Shown here in pieces: positions 1 to 8,621 of a DNA stretch of 38,695 nt. How positions within the stretch are numbered: position 1 is the first letter of the stretch; each line of letters opens with the position of its first letter. Origin of the DNA: Geitlerinema sp. BBD 1991-9. Lineage in GTDB: Bacteria; Cyanobacteriota; Cyanobacteriia; Cyanobacteriales; Geitlerinemataceae. Position numbers and translations under genes: made by a program. The notes beneath the pieces are model-generated. The model searched no databases. It saw only the letters and a program-made list of their open reading frames with translations, and had not been told where the DNA came from. The stretch spans positions 1 to 38,695 of the forward strand of contig LWRO01000038.1 in the NCBI GenBank assembly GCA_001657325.1, in the 5' to 3' direction.

Positions 1-52
1 TCAGGTGTCTGTAAGAGCTGTTGGAGAGGTTGAATCTCGTAGGCAAGGGAAT

Positions 53-2029
53 TTAATGAGGGCTTTTTATTCCAGGGCCAACATAATCCCCGACCATCCT
101 GAGAAAGGGCTTTTGAATAAAATCATTACAACCTGAAGAACGTAAAATTTCTTGTTCCTCTTCTAGAACACTCGCAGTTAAAGCGATAATCGCCGTTGCT
201 TGCCCTTCTTTCGTTGCCTTAATTTTTTGAGTTGCTTCATAACCATTCATAACAGGCATTCGCATATCCATCCAAATTAAATGAGGTTTCCATAATTTCC
301 ACACTTGAATTGCTTCTTGTCCGTGTCTTGCTTCTCTTAATTCAAATCCTAAAGGCGACAATAAGTTCTTGATTAGCAAACGATTATTTTCAAGATCGTC
401 TACAATTAAAATTCTATGAGGCGATCGATCGAGTCGAATGCCAATGACTTTTTGAGCTTTTTTTTGCGGAATTACTTGAATATTTTCAGCGGTTTTAGCT
501 AAAATATACAATGTAAAAGTCGTCCCTTTCCCTAGCTGGCTTTTTACGCTTATATTTCCTCCCATCAGCTGAATAAATTTCTGGCTAATTGACAAGCCTA
601 AGCCCGTCCCTTCTTGGTGAGATAAACCAGCTTTACCTTGAAAAAAAGGCTCGAAAATTTTATCCAATTCGCTAGCTGCGATCCCGACGCCCGTATCTGA
701 TATTTTAAATTCAACCAACAAATCTCGATCGAGATCGATTTTCGATATGCTTTGACTGCCGACGGATATAGACACACTTCCTTCGTTGGTAAACTTGATT
801 GCATTGCCAATTAAATTAATCAAAATTTGTTTTAGTTTACCTTCATCCGTGCAAATAAATCGAGATGTTTTCGGAGAAATCGAAAACTGAATTTTTATTT
901 TTTGGGCTTCTGCTTTTAATCGAAAAAGATTTTTAATATTATCGATCGCTCGATACAGATCGAAACACACTTCGTTAAAGCTTATACGACCTGATTCAAT
1001 TTTGGATATATTTAGAATTTCATTAATGAGATCGAGCAAGTGCTCGCCACTATTTTGAATGATTTTTAAATTTTCTTTAGATCGAATCGGTATTTCATTG
1101 TCTCGAATCATGACCTGAGAAAATCCAATGATTGAATTTAAAGGGGATCTCAACTCATGACTCATATTTGCCAGAAAAGCACTCTTGGCTTGGTTGGCAG
1201 ACTCGGCGACTTCTTTGGCTTGTTTTAGCTCTGTTTGGTATTGTTTTTCATTTCTAAAAAGAAGGCTGTAAGGTTGCGTGAGATTGGTTTCAATGACAGC
1301 TTTGTAAATTAAATAAAAAGATACTGTTTTAAACAAATGTCCGATGAAGTTGGAAAGTCCATAAACACTGACATAAAACGTAAAAGCGAGTTCACTTAAA
1401 ATAGTGGCTACTAAGGAAAGCAAAAGTAGCTGGAAAATCATTCGATCGAATCTTCGACGTTTTCTCCAGAGTAATAGGGTAGTTGCTAAGAGGATCGACG
1501 AAATAATATATTCACTGATTTTTTTGAATGGAGTTAGCCCCGATCCTTCAACGAAGCAAGAAGGAAAAGCTTTCCAATAAAAAATAGAAGTGAGTATTAG
1601 CGTTACAACAACAATGTAACGAAAAAAAATCGACCTAGAATTTACTTTTTTATCGTACAAAAACAGAGCTAAAAACAGAGAAATACTTTCCAGATAACGA
1701 GCAGAAATCCAGAGCTGCGTTGATAAGTCTGAGAGGTTTTCTCTAGAAAAGACCCCCATCCCCTTATAAGAAAAGACATGAAATGTGTCTATAACACCAA
1801 TAAAAAGATATGCAATACCAATCAATAGAAAATAGCTGTTTTTATGAAATGTCTTTGTATTCCAAGCAACAATAAAAATGCTATATGCAATAACAATACT
1901 AAATAATTCTGCCAAGCTATGAAACAAAATATAATTATAAAAAACAGTTATAGCGATCCCCGCTAAAATCCCAAGTTCCGGTAGAATATCTAAATATTGA
2001 CGAGGGATTGTAAAGTGTCGTTTTGCCAT
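53..2029 (-). CDS. Membrane hybrid histidine kinase (MASE3-HisKA-HATPase-REC)
   Basis: Sensor kinase that should autophosphorylate on His and pass phosphate to its own receiver. Residues 15-250 form about seven hydrophobic segments resembling a MASE3 sensor ([26 protein letters not shown]). A short coiled linker (260-285) leads to HisKA with the H-box [11 protein letters not shown] (His291). The ATPase has an N-box with Asn405/Asn409, G1 DTGVGI (445-450) and G2 GTGLGLS (474-480). The receiver starts at RILIVDD (539-545), with Asp588 in MDMRMP as phosphoacceptor and the KPF motif at 640-642. After KPF only about 16 residues follow, and they do not look like the last amphipathic helix of a receiver, so the 3' end may be frameshifted or truncated. 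The gene is clearly more AT-rich than its neighbours. The ligand and output are unknown; no partner regulator lies next to it here. Confidence 0.9.
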   Translation of the reverse strand: MAKRHFTIPRQYLDILPELGILAGIAITVFYNYILFHSLAELFSIVIAYSIFIVAWNTKTFHKNSYFLLIGIAYLFIGVIDTFHVFSYKGMGVFSRENLSDLSTQLWISARYLESISLFLALFLYDKKVNSRSIFFRYIVVVTLILTSIFYWKAFPSCFVEGSGLTPFKKISEYIISSILLATTLLLWRKRRRFDRMIFQLLLLSLVATILSELAFTFYVSVYGLSNFIGHLFKTVSFYLIYKAVIETNLTQPYSLLFRNEKQYQTELKQAKEVAESANQAKSAFLANMSHELRSPLNSIIGFSQVMIRDNEIPIRSKENLKIIQNSGEHLLDLINEILNISKIESGRISFNEVCFDLYRAIDNIKNLFRLKAEAQKIKIQFSISPKTSRFICTDEGKLKQILINLIGNAIKFTNEGSVSISVGSQSISKIDLDRDLLVEFKISDTGVGIAASELDKIFEPFFQGKAGLSHQEGTGLGLSISQKFIQLMGGNISVKSQLGKGTTFTLYILAKTAENIQVIPQKKAQKVIGIRLDRSPHRILIVDDLENNRLLIKNLLSPLGFELREARHGQEAIQVWKLWKPHLIWMDMRMPVMNGYEATQKIKATKEGQATAIIALTASVLEEEQEILRSSGCNDFIQKPFLRMVGDYVGPGIKSPH

Positions 2030-2169
2030 GGTTTCTGCGAATAAAGATTTTAGGATTTTTGGAGCTTGGCAAACTCGCTTTCGATATGTCTCGAACGTCG
2101 CTCGTCCAACTGACTGATAGCAATCCTATCTGAACGATCGAGAAAATTCTGTCGGTAACGATAGTGCTG

Positions 2170-3372
2170 CTAGGTGGTGTGTGTTTGTGTTCGATCGGGT
2201 AAGTTCAAGGCTTCTCGTAATTGCTTGGCTTCACCAGGATTTTGTGTGTCGTAGAGGGCGATCGAGCGCTTCAGTGCCAACATCCCATCCAGCACGTTTC
2301 CCGTTTTCAACCACGCTAATCCTAAATTCCGGTGTGCGTCGGCAAAGTTCGGATCGAGTTTGACCGCTTGGCGATAACAGGCGATCGAATCTTTTAAATT
2401 TCCCTTTGCTTTTAAAGCAATACCGAGATTGTAATAGCCTAGGGGAAACTTCGGATCGATGCGGACGACAGTTTCGTAAACTCGAATGGCTTCTTCACCT
2501 TGCCCAGTCTCGAGTAAAGCCGATCCCAAATTGACATATGCCCCAAGTTTGGCTTTGGGATCGATCGAAATTTCGGTCGCTAGACGATAATGTTTTAACG
2601 CACGATCGAACTGCTGTTGTCGCGCGTAAGCAATTCCCAAGTGATAGCGCAACTCAAACGAGATCGGCTCGCTCACTCGACCGGCGGACAAACCGCGATT
2701 TAACAACGCCAGACCGTCACGAAAATTCCCCATCTCGACGTAGAACGCCCCCAACTTACTACACGCATAGGGATCGTTGGGATGTTCGCGGTGATAGCAT
2801 TCGATCGCCGCTTTGGCTCGTTCCAACTTACTACGTGCGGCGATGGTTCCGGGTTCGTAGCCGTCGTGAAAAATTGCAACCGTTTCGAGATGTTGAATTT
2901 TCCAGTGAGGTTCTCGTTGCAACAGTTCTGCAACGCTATCGTCGACGATGGCATGATAGGGACGGCTAAATCGAACTTCGGGATGTCGGCGGAACAGACG
3001 AGAAACGATCGAATAAGGAGACTGCGACGCGCCGATTTCTTGACGGATGAGATCGACCACGATCGCGTCCGGAGCTTCGATCGATTGGCGAATCGGTTCG
3101 ATCGAATCAGGATTGAGGCGTTCGTCTGCGTCGAGAACTAAAACCCAATCCCCCGTCACGAGTTTTAGCGCTTCGTTGCGTGCGGCGGCGAAATCGTCGC
3201 ACCACTCAAAATATCCCACTGTCGCCCCAGCCTCTTTGGCGATGTCTACCGTCCGATCGATCGATCCCGTATCTAAAACCACGATTTCGTCCACGACATT
3301 CCGAACGCTTTCCAAGCATTTCGGAAGGCTGGATTCCTCGTTTTTCACGATCGAACACAGACTCAGTTTCAT
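2170..3372 (-). CDS. Family 2 glycosyltransferase with C-terminal TPR repeats
   Basis: A cytosolic glycosyltransferase-like protein of 400 residues. The N-terminal GT-A domain opens with LCSIVKNEE, continues with VVLDTGSIDRT (32-42) and the WCDDFAAARNEAL segment, and carries the DADE metal/nucleotide-sugar motif at 81-84. These features fit the GT2 subgroup in which the transferase is fused to TPRs. From about residue 200 there are four to five TPR units (for example LGYYNLGIALKAKGNLKDS). The ATG at 3372 was chosen because homologous sequence starts there; the open frame further upstream is the other-frame shadow of the TPR gene. This start overlaps the upstream stop codon (ATGA), indicating translational coupling. 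Acceptor and sugar cannot be read from the sequence. Confidence 0.88.
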   Translation of the reverse strand: MKLSLCSIVKNEESSLPKCLESVRNVVDEIVVLDTGSIDRTVDIAKEAGATVGYFEWCDDFAAARNEALKLVTGDWVLVLDADERLNPDSIEPIRQSIEAPDAIVVDLIRQEIGASQSPYSIVSRLFRRHPEVRFSRPYHAIVDDSVAELLQREPHWKIQHLETVAIFHDGYEPGTIAARSKLERAKAAIECYHREHPNDPYACSKLGAFYVEMGNFRDGLALLNRGLSAGRVSEPISFELRYHLGIAYARQQQFDRALKHYRLATEISIDPKAKLGAYVNLGSALLETGQGEEAIRVYETVVRIDPKFPLGYYNLGIALKAKGNLKDSIACYRQAVKLDPNFADAHRNLGLAWLKTGNVLDGMLALKRSIALYDTQNPGEAKQLREALNLPDRTQTHTT

Positions 3373-4052
3373 CGCAGTCGTTGTAAAACAATTTCCAAAT
3401 TGCTGCGGTAGGTATCGACGTTCGGGGCCAGGTTCACGGCGCGTTCGTAAGCGTTCAGGGCTTCCTCGTAGCGTCCCGACCGTTCTAACGCATAGCCTAA
3501 ACCGTTCCAAGCAGCAGCGTTTTCCGGATTGAGTTCGAGGGCGCGTTGGTAAGAGAGTCCGGCATTGTCGTAACGTTCCAAGCCTTCTTGCGCCACGCCC
3601 AAATTGTACCAAACGTAATCTTCCCCCAATTCCCCCCACCGTCCGTCACCGTCGAGGGCGTTGCGACAGGAGGATAACGCTTCGATATAGCGTCCCAAGG
3701 CAATTTGGTCGGCGCAACGGTTCACCCAGGCGAGGGAGTAGTCAGAGTCGAAATCGAGGGCGCGGTTGTAGGAGTCGATAGCGGCTTCGTATTCGCCCAA
3801 GTTCGCCAGTTGAACGCCGCGATTCGTCCAAACGACAACGTCCTTGGGTCGCAAATCGAGCGCTTTATCGCAGGCGGTCACGGCCTCGAGTCCGCTGCCT
3901 TTAATACAAATATCGACGTAGTAGTTGTAATAGTAGTCTGCATTGTCGATCGTTTCGCAGCCATTGTGCGCGAGGGCAACCCCTCCACTGACTGCATACA
4001 CGATCGAGGCGATAACGCCGATTCCCTGTCGATCGATCGATAACCGTTTCAT
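3369..4052 (-). CDS. Exported TPR-repeat protein
   Basis: A 227-residue protein starting MKRLSIDRQG, with a hydrophobic signal segment and a likely signal-peptidase site after VALA (about residue 28), so probably periplasmic or extracellular. The mature part is almost entirely TPRs: about four to five units from residue 55 to 220 (WTNRGVQLANLGEYEAAIDS, WNGLGYALERSGRYEEALN). Cysteines at about 32, 49, 61, 113 and 129 could form disulfides outside the cytoplasm. The ATG at 4052 was preferred over the one at 4100 because it places the signal peptide at the N terminus. The stop overlaps the ATG of the glycosyltransferase-TPR gene by four bases. The function is presumably a protein-protein scaffold; the partner is unknown. 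An exported CHAT protein is encoded 1.2 kb away on the other strand. Confidence 0.8.
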   Translation of the reverse strand: MKRLSIDRQGIGVIASIVYAVSGGVALAHNGCETIDNADYYYNYYVDICIKGSGLEAVTACDKALDLRPKDVVVWTNRGVQLANLGEYEAAIDSYNRALDFDSDYSLAWVNRCADQIALGRYIEALSSCRNALDGDGRWGELGEDYVWYNLGVAQEGLERYDNAGLSYQRALELNPENAAAWNGLGYALERSGRYEEALNAYERAVNLAPNVDTYRSNLEIVLQRLR

Positions 4053-4183
4053 GAGTGAGGCCCTAACGCTTATCTTGTTTATATAGCAACGCCAACTCAA
4101 CTCGCAATTCCCGGCAAATCGTAAATTTTCGGTCGGTCGGGATATCGGTGCTACGCAGAACGATCGAGCGCGGTTTCAACAAT

Positions 4184-4211
4184 ATTGTGGCAGCGTCATT
4201 GTGGCAGCGTC
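4184..4211. repeat. Perfect 14-bp tandem duplication
   Basis: ATTGTGGCAGCGTC occurs twice back to back (4184-4197 and 4198-4211). It lies in the divergent intergenic region between the TPR gene (-) and the aldo/keto reductase (+), about 55 bp before the latter's start. It may be replication slippage or a duplicated operator. Confidence 0.8.
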
Positions 4212-4264
4212 GATCGTCCCCCAAACCCAAACCCAACGTGTTTTGTTTTTCGGAGGTCAAACCG

Positions 4265-5227
4265 ATGAAAACTCGTGTCCTCGGCCAATCTGACGTTCGC
4301 ATTACCCCGATTTTGATGGGGACTTGGCAAGCTGGAAAAAAAATGTGGACGGGAATCGACGACGCTCGAATGGTGTCGGCCATTCGTACCGCTTACAAGT
4401 CCGGCATTACCGCGATCGATACGGCCGAACAGTACGGAGACGGATATTCCGAGCGCATTGTGGCGCAAGCACTTTCCGACGTGCGCGATGAGGTCGTTTA
4501 CGCGACCAAGGTATTTTCCAATCACTTAAAGTACAACCAAGTTCTCGAAGCTTGCGATCGATCGCTGAGAAATCTCAAGACCGACTATATCGATCTTTAT
4601 CAAATTCACTGGCCGTCTGGCAGTTGGAATACCGAAGTCGTTCCCATCGAAGAAACGATGAGCGCGATGGTGAAGTTAAAAGAAGATGGCAAAATTCGCG
4701 CGATCGGGGTCTCGAATTTTTCTCGAGAACAATTAGAAGAAGCGTCCCAATACGGACGGATCGACAGTTTACAACCGCCTTATTCGTTGTTTTGGCGACA
4801 GATCGAAAAAGACTTAATGCCCGCTTGTGTCGATCGAGAGATTTCGATTTTGGCTTACTCCCCCCTAGCCCAAGGTTTGCTCTCGGGAAAATTCGGACGC
4901 AACCATCAATTTGAAGTTGGAGATCACCGATCGAAAAATAAGTTATTCTTCAAGCAAGACAACTTCGAGCGCGTTCAAACTGCTCTCGATCGATTGCGTC
5001 CCATCGCCCAACGCAAACACTGCACGCTGGCCCAACTGGCCTTAGCGTGGACGATCGCTCAACCGCAAACCCATGCCATCGTCGGGGCGCGCAACGCCGA
5101 ACAAGTGACCGATAATGCGAAAGCCGCCGACGTAGATCTGACAGCGGACGACATCGCTGAAATTGATGAGATCGGGCGGATTGTGACCGATCCATTGCGG
5201 GAAAATAACGTCCTTTGGGAATTTTAG
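4265..5227 (+). CDS. Aldo/keto reductase
   Basis: NAD(P)H-dependent oxidoreductase of the AKR TIM-barrel superfamily, 320 residues, cytosolic. The catalytic tetrad is visible: Asp52 and Tyr57 in IDTAEQYGDG, Lys82 in YATKVF and His115 in YQIHWP. The strand-6 to strand-8 regions ILAYSPLAQGLLSGKF and AIVGARNAEQV (usual cofactor-binding loops) are intact. The ATG at 4265 follows a good GGAGGT (4252-4257). The longer open frame starting at 4148 adds non-homologous residues and runs through the 14-bp tandem repeat, so it was rejected. It is a single gene, 71 bp before the CHAT gene and possibly co-transcribed with it. The substrate cannot be deduced. Confidence 0.93.
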   Translation: MKTRVLGQSDVRITPILMGTWQAGKKMWTGIDDARMVSAIRTAYKSGITAIDTAEQYGDGYSERIVAQALSDVRDEVVYATKVFSNHLKYNQVLEACDRSLRNLKTDYIDLYQIHWPSGSWNTEVVPIEETMSAMVKLKEDGKIRAIGVSNFSREQLEEASQYGRIDSLQPPYSLFWRQIEKDLMPACVDREISILAYSPLAQGLLSGKFGRNHQFEVGDHRSKNKLFFKQDNFERVQTALDRLRPIAQRKHCTLAQLALAWTIAQPQTHAIVGARNAEQVTDNAKAADVDLTADDIAEIDEIGRIVTDPLRENNVLWEF

Positions 5228-5298
5228 ATGGATTTTTCCCGTTCGACCGACCGAGTCGAGGCATTTAAGAACAAAGGGTTCGATCGAGGACGCAGTTG

Positions 5299-6606
5299 AT
5301 GAAAATCTGGACATTACCGACCCATACGGTTCTCTTCTGGTGTACCTTGACGTTCAGCGGTTTTGGCGTTTCGGTGAGCGCGTCGGAACTGAATGTCGAG
5401 GAACGCTGGCAAGCCATAGAGTCTCAATGGGAAGATCGGTTCGAGGGACATTTCGGCGTCGAACTGACCGATCGATCGATCGATCGAGACGATGTCGTCG
5501 AAGCCTTCGATCGACAGCTTGAGGAAACCGGCCGAACGTCAGCTGTCGTCTACGTCATCCCGAACGACGACAATCTCGAACTCATGTTAATGACCGCGAC
5601 GGAAGAACCGATGCGATGGGTGTTTCCAGACATCGATCGAGAGACCTTAATCTCTCAGGTTCGTCGCCTGGAAGTCGAACTCACCAATCCCCGCCGCCGT
5701 CGCAGTGACAATTATCTCGAGATCGGCCGGGAACTGTACGACTGGATTATCGCTCCCCTCGCTTCGGAATTGGAACGCCAGCAGATCGACACCTTAATTT
5801 TCTGCTTGGGCGACGGCCTTCGATCGATGCCGTTAGAGGTGCTGTACGACGGCAACCAATTCCTCATCGAAACCTATAGCATCAGTCGCATTCCCGGTTT
5901 TAACCTCTTCGACACCCAACCGGCCGACTTACGAAACGGGCGCGTCTTGGCGATGGGGGCTTCCGAATTTGAAAACCTCAGTCCACTTCCCGCGATTCCC
6001 GTCGAACTGGCGTCGATCGTACCGCGACTGTGGCCGGGGGCCACCTTTCTCAACGAAAACTTTACGGTTGAAAACCTCCAACGCCAGCGACAACAAGGAG
6101 ACTACAACATCGTTCACCTCGCCACGCACGCCCGCTTTGTCTCTGGCGATCCCAGTCGATCGTACATTCAATTTTGGCGAGATTCCCTTTCGCTGTCAGA
6201 AATGCGAGCCTTGCAGTGGAACGATCCGCCGGTCGAACTACTGGTGTTGAGTGGCTGTGAAACGGCACAGGGTGATGAAGAAGCCGAAATGGGATTTGCC
6301 GGACTCGCCGTTTACGCTGGGGTTCCCTCCGTCGTCGCGAGTTTGTGGACGGTTTCCGATACCGGCGCAATGCTGATGATGAGCGAGTTCTACGCCCAGC
6401 TGAAAACCGCTCCCACGAAAGCTGAAGCCCTCAGACGTACGCAACTGGCTGCCCTCCGAGGACAGTTGCGCTTTGAAAATCCTGAAGTTAGCGGTTTGCA
6501 TCCACCGGGAACGCTAGTTTTTTCCGAGTTACCCAATGCGGAAAACCTCGATCTCTCCCATCCGTATCAATGGGCAGCGTTCACGATAGTTGGCAGTCCG
6601 TGGTAA
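5299..6606 (+). CDS. Exported CHAT-domain (caspase-like) protein
   Basis: A 435-residue protein of the CHAT family (caspase HetF associated with TPRs, clan CD cysteine peptidases). A signal peptide is visible (hydrophobic 10-27, likely cleavage after VSA at 26-28), which suggests a periplasmic protease-like protein. The dyad is intact: His277 in HLATHARF and Cys320 in LVLSGCETA. The characteristic GFAGLAVYAGVPSVVASLW core follows at 332-350, and the C-terminal HPYQWAAFTIVG motif at 421-432. The ATG at 5299 has GAGGA eight bases upstream; a TTG three bases earlier is in frame. Residues 30-150 are a variable N-terminal domain rather than TPRs. The exported TPR protein encoded at 3369-4052 could be a partner, but that is inference. 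A short (CGAT)n run lies inside the gene at 5469-5487. Confidence 0.9.
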   Translation: MKIWTLPTHTVLFWCTLTFSGFGVSVSASELNVEERWQAIESQWEDRFEGHFGVELTDRSIDRDDVVEAFDRQLEETGRTSAVVYVIPNDDNLELMLMTATEEPMRWVFPDIDRETLISQVRRLEVELTNPRRRRSDNYLEIGRELYDWIIAPLASELERQQIDTLIFCLGDGLRSMPLEVLYDGNQFLIETYSISRIPGFNLFDTQPADLRNGRVLAMGASEFENLSPLPAIPVELASIVPRLWPGATFLNENFTVENLQRQRQQGDYNIVHLATHARFVSGDPSRSYIQFWRDSLSLSEMRALQWNDPPVELLVLSGCETAQGDEEAEMGFAGLAVYAGVPSVVASLWTVSDTGAMLMMSEFYAQLKTAPTKAEALRRTQLAALRGQLRFENPEVSGLHPPGTLVFSELPNAENLDLSHPYQWAAFTIVGSPW

Positions 6607-6727
6607 GGAAATGAGGAAATGAGAAGGTGAAGAGGAACGACAATTTCCACAGTTGACAGAAAATTGCGGCTGGGCTGGGGTCTGTTGGCCGTTTCGCACT
6701 GGCTGCAATATCCTCGCTACAATATCG

Positions 6728-6776
6728 AGGACGTTTCGTCCTAGTTGACAATCTGAAACGGCTGATTCAGGATAAG
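6728..6776 (+). promoter_or_regulatory. Inverted repeat and promoter-like sequence before the hydroxylase gene
   Basis: AGGACG-TTT-CGTCCT (6728-6742) is a perfect 6-bp dyad, followed at once by a consensus -35 TTGACA (6745-6750). The best -10 candidates nearby (CAGGAT 6768-6773 or GATAAG 6771-6776) are poor. This could be an operator-plus-promoter or the terminator of the CHAT gene. Confidence 0.35.
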
Positions 6777-6818
6777 TGATTAAATAACCATTAACGAATT
6801 TGTGGGGAGCCTCCATTT

Positions 6819-7304
6819 ATGTGGACTGCTATTGCTGTTGGCATTGTCGCGTTTTTATTCTCTAGCTTTGTCGAATATTGGGTGCATCGCTTTATGCACA
6901 AGTGGGCGAAATTTGGAGAGCGCCACCGCGATCACCATCGTCGTAATGAAGGACAAGGTGTCCTCCGCGAGTTCTTCGATTACGTGAAAGGTGCATTTAT
7001 CGCCATGATCTTACCGTTTCTGATTTCCGTTGAAGTCGGAACGGGTTGGTTCGTCGGTGCGCTGATCTACGCAGCCTTTTCGGCTTACGCGCACCAACTC
7101 CAACACGAAAACGCCAGAAAGTGCTTCTGGATGTCGATGCCCGTTCACTACGCTCACCACAAACATCAGATGTGGGATCACAACTTTGGCTTAGGTGTCG
7201 ATTGGTGGGATTACATTTTCGGAACTTATAAGAAAGTCGAGTGTTTCACAGAGGAAGAACTCGAACAGCCGCAAGGTAGTTACTTACAATTGCGTTGGTG
7301 GTAA
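6819..7304 (+). CDS. Fatty acid hydroxylase / sterol desaturase superfamily protein
   Basis: A 161-residue membrane di-iron enzyme of the FA_hydroxylase superfamily. The histidine clusters expected to bind two irons are complete: HRFMH (23-27), HRDHH (36-40), HQLQHE (92-97), HYAHHKH (110-116) and His121 in WDHNFGLG. Hydrophobic segments at 1-20 and about 58-90 span the membrane. It ends with the family's typical WWDYIFGTYK. It is short, about the length of CrtZ-type carotene hydroxylases, but the C terminus is closer to fatty-acid/sterol hydroxylases. The start is supported by GGGGAG at 6804-6809. Possible substrates are a fatty acyl chain or a carotenoid; this cannot be decided from the sequence. 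Confidence 0.88.
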   Translation: MWTAIAVGIVAFLFSSFVEYWVHRFMHKWAKFGERHRDHHRRNEGQGVLREFFDYVKGAFIAMILPFLISVEVGTGWFVGALIYAAFSAYAHQLQHENARKCFWMSMPVHYAHHKHQMWDHNFGLGVDWWDYIFGTYKKVECFTEEELEQPQGSYLQLRWW

Positions 7305-8035
7305 GTGTCTCAATACTCCGCTCGAGAGATTGGCTCGCGAACGGTTGGAGTTAGGAGTGTATCCGTTCTGGGCTGTGAAGCGTACAATTAGGAATCTCTC
7401 GATCGAACAACCTGTTTAAAGGAAATCGATCGACTCGTTTCAGAAGATTTAAAGCGATTCATAGCCTGAGTTTTTCACGCTATCCATTGAATAGAACAAT
7501 TAGCGGTGGTAGTCTTTTTTACAGCGATTACCGCCGTTTCGTTATTTTAGATGGTTCTGTTAGATTTAGGATGATAAGCAAAGTCATCAACTTTGCTATC
7601 ATAAGCAACCCAATTTACCAAAATCTCAAGAGAACCTTTTCAATTCGATCGTGATGTAATTCTCACCATGCGATTGCCACTGACCGGGTATCGTTGAGAT
7701 AGTTTCAGACCCGATCGTTCAAAAAAAGTAGCCTCACTATAATTAATTATCCATCTGCTGTGTCGTAAAGACAGACAGATTTTAAAAACGCAAGCTTACA
7801 TTTTCTGTACTCTGATATTAACCTTTCAATCTTGTTTTTTTGAGTTGTCTGAAGCAAATTGTATTTTTTATTATTTAATGACCATAAAACGTTTGAGTTG
7901 ATTTTTGGCAATATCAAAAAAACGAAAAATCGACGGTCGATCGATAATTGGCACAGAGAACCTTGCCATTTGGACAGTGACGTGTAAAATCGATGCTATC
8001 TCGACAGCAAAACGGTTTTAAAGGAGCGTCGATCG
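7305..8035. other. 731-bp AT-rich intergenic region without a convincing gene
   Basis: No open frame here looks like a protein. It contains a strong imperfect hairpin at 7571-7602 (listed separately). A weaker GC-rich dyad near 7504-7545 has a T-run in its loop. The last 100 bp hold the leader of the DUF962 gene. Confidence 0.6.
7571..7602. other. Strong stem-loop of unknown role
   Basis: ATGATAAGCAAAGT (7571-7584) pairs with ACTTTGCTATCAT (7590-7602) over 13 bp with a single bulged A and a five-base loop. No T-run follows on the + strand. It is too long and well paired to be trivial, but no known RNA family is recognised. Confidence 0.55.
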
Positions 8036-8344
8036 ATGGGTTTATTTCAAGAAGCCAAAGAACACTTCATCGCCTCTCACCAACATCCAATCAATCAGGC
8101 CTTACACCACACGACCAATATCTTGGCGATTACCGCCGCTGTAACATTATTTTACAATTGGAAAATTAGTGTATTCTGCCTCGTACTCAGTCAAATCTTC
8201 GCTTGGGGCGGACACGCCGTTTTTGAAAAAAACAAGCCCGCATTTTTTAAATACCCTGGAATTACCATCCTAGCTTCATTTTCGTGGTCTTTCGACAACT
8301 GGTTTGGACTGCGTCAAGTTTTCAACAACCGCAGCACCATTTAG
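8036..8344 (+). CDS. DUF962 / Mpo1-like membrane protein
   Basis: A 102-residue protein with the DUF962 (YGL010w/Mpo1-like) pattern: the early motif SHQHPINQALHHTTN (His15, 17, 24, 25) and the later GGHAVFEKNKPAFFKYP (His60, Glu64), separated by hydrophobic helices. Yeast Mpo1 of this family is an Fe(II)-dependent dioxygenase acting on 2-hydroxy fatty acids; most bacterial members are uncharacterised. The start is well supported by AAGGAG (8021-8026). The gene upstream on the same strand is a fatty-acid-hydroxylase-superfamily enzyme, which suggests but does not prove a shared lipid theme. The 690-bp gap between them argues against one transcript. Confidence 0.82.
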   Translation: MGLFQEAKEHFIASHQHPINQALHHTTNILAITAAVTLFYNWKISVFCLVLSQIFAWGGHAVFEKNKPAFFKYPGITILASFSWSFDNWFGLRQVFNNRSTI

Positions 8345-8621
8345 TGATTCTACGTTGAGATCGAAAGACTGTAGGATCGATCGATTCTCAACGACAAAGC
8401 CGAACGAACGTACTGCAAACGATTGGCATCGATTGTTTGTAAAAGTGTCTTTTTGAGCGTTTTTACCTGGGATTTCAAGTTTTTTAAAAACCGCTTGTTC
8501 TCTTTTGAAAAATTCGTTATCGTCAGGAGAACCGAACACTTAAACGTGTATTGTTGCCCAACTCGGCGACTTCTTCTCGGATGCGTTTTACCATTTTCGA
8601 TCGATTATCGAGGACTCATTC

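Noticed and set aside
3373-3639. N-terminal extension of the glycosyltransferase
   Set aside because: It is the antisense-frame shadow of the TPR gene; the GT domain begins at the ATG at 3372, coupled to the upstream stop.
4148-4264. N-terminal extension of the aldo/keto reductase
   Set aside because: No homology; it spans a tandem duplication and lacks a ribosome-binding site, unlike the ATG at 4265.
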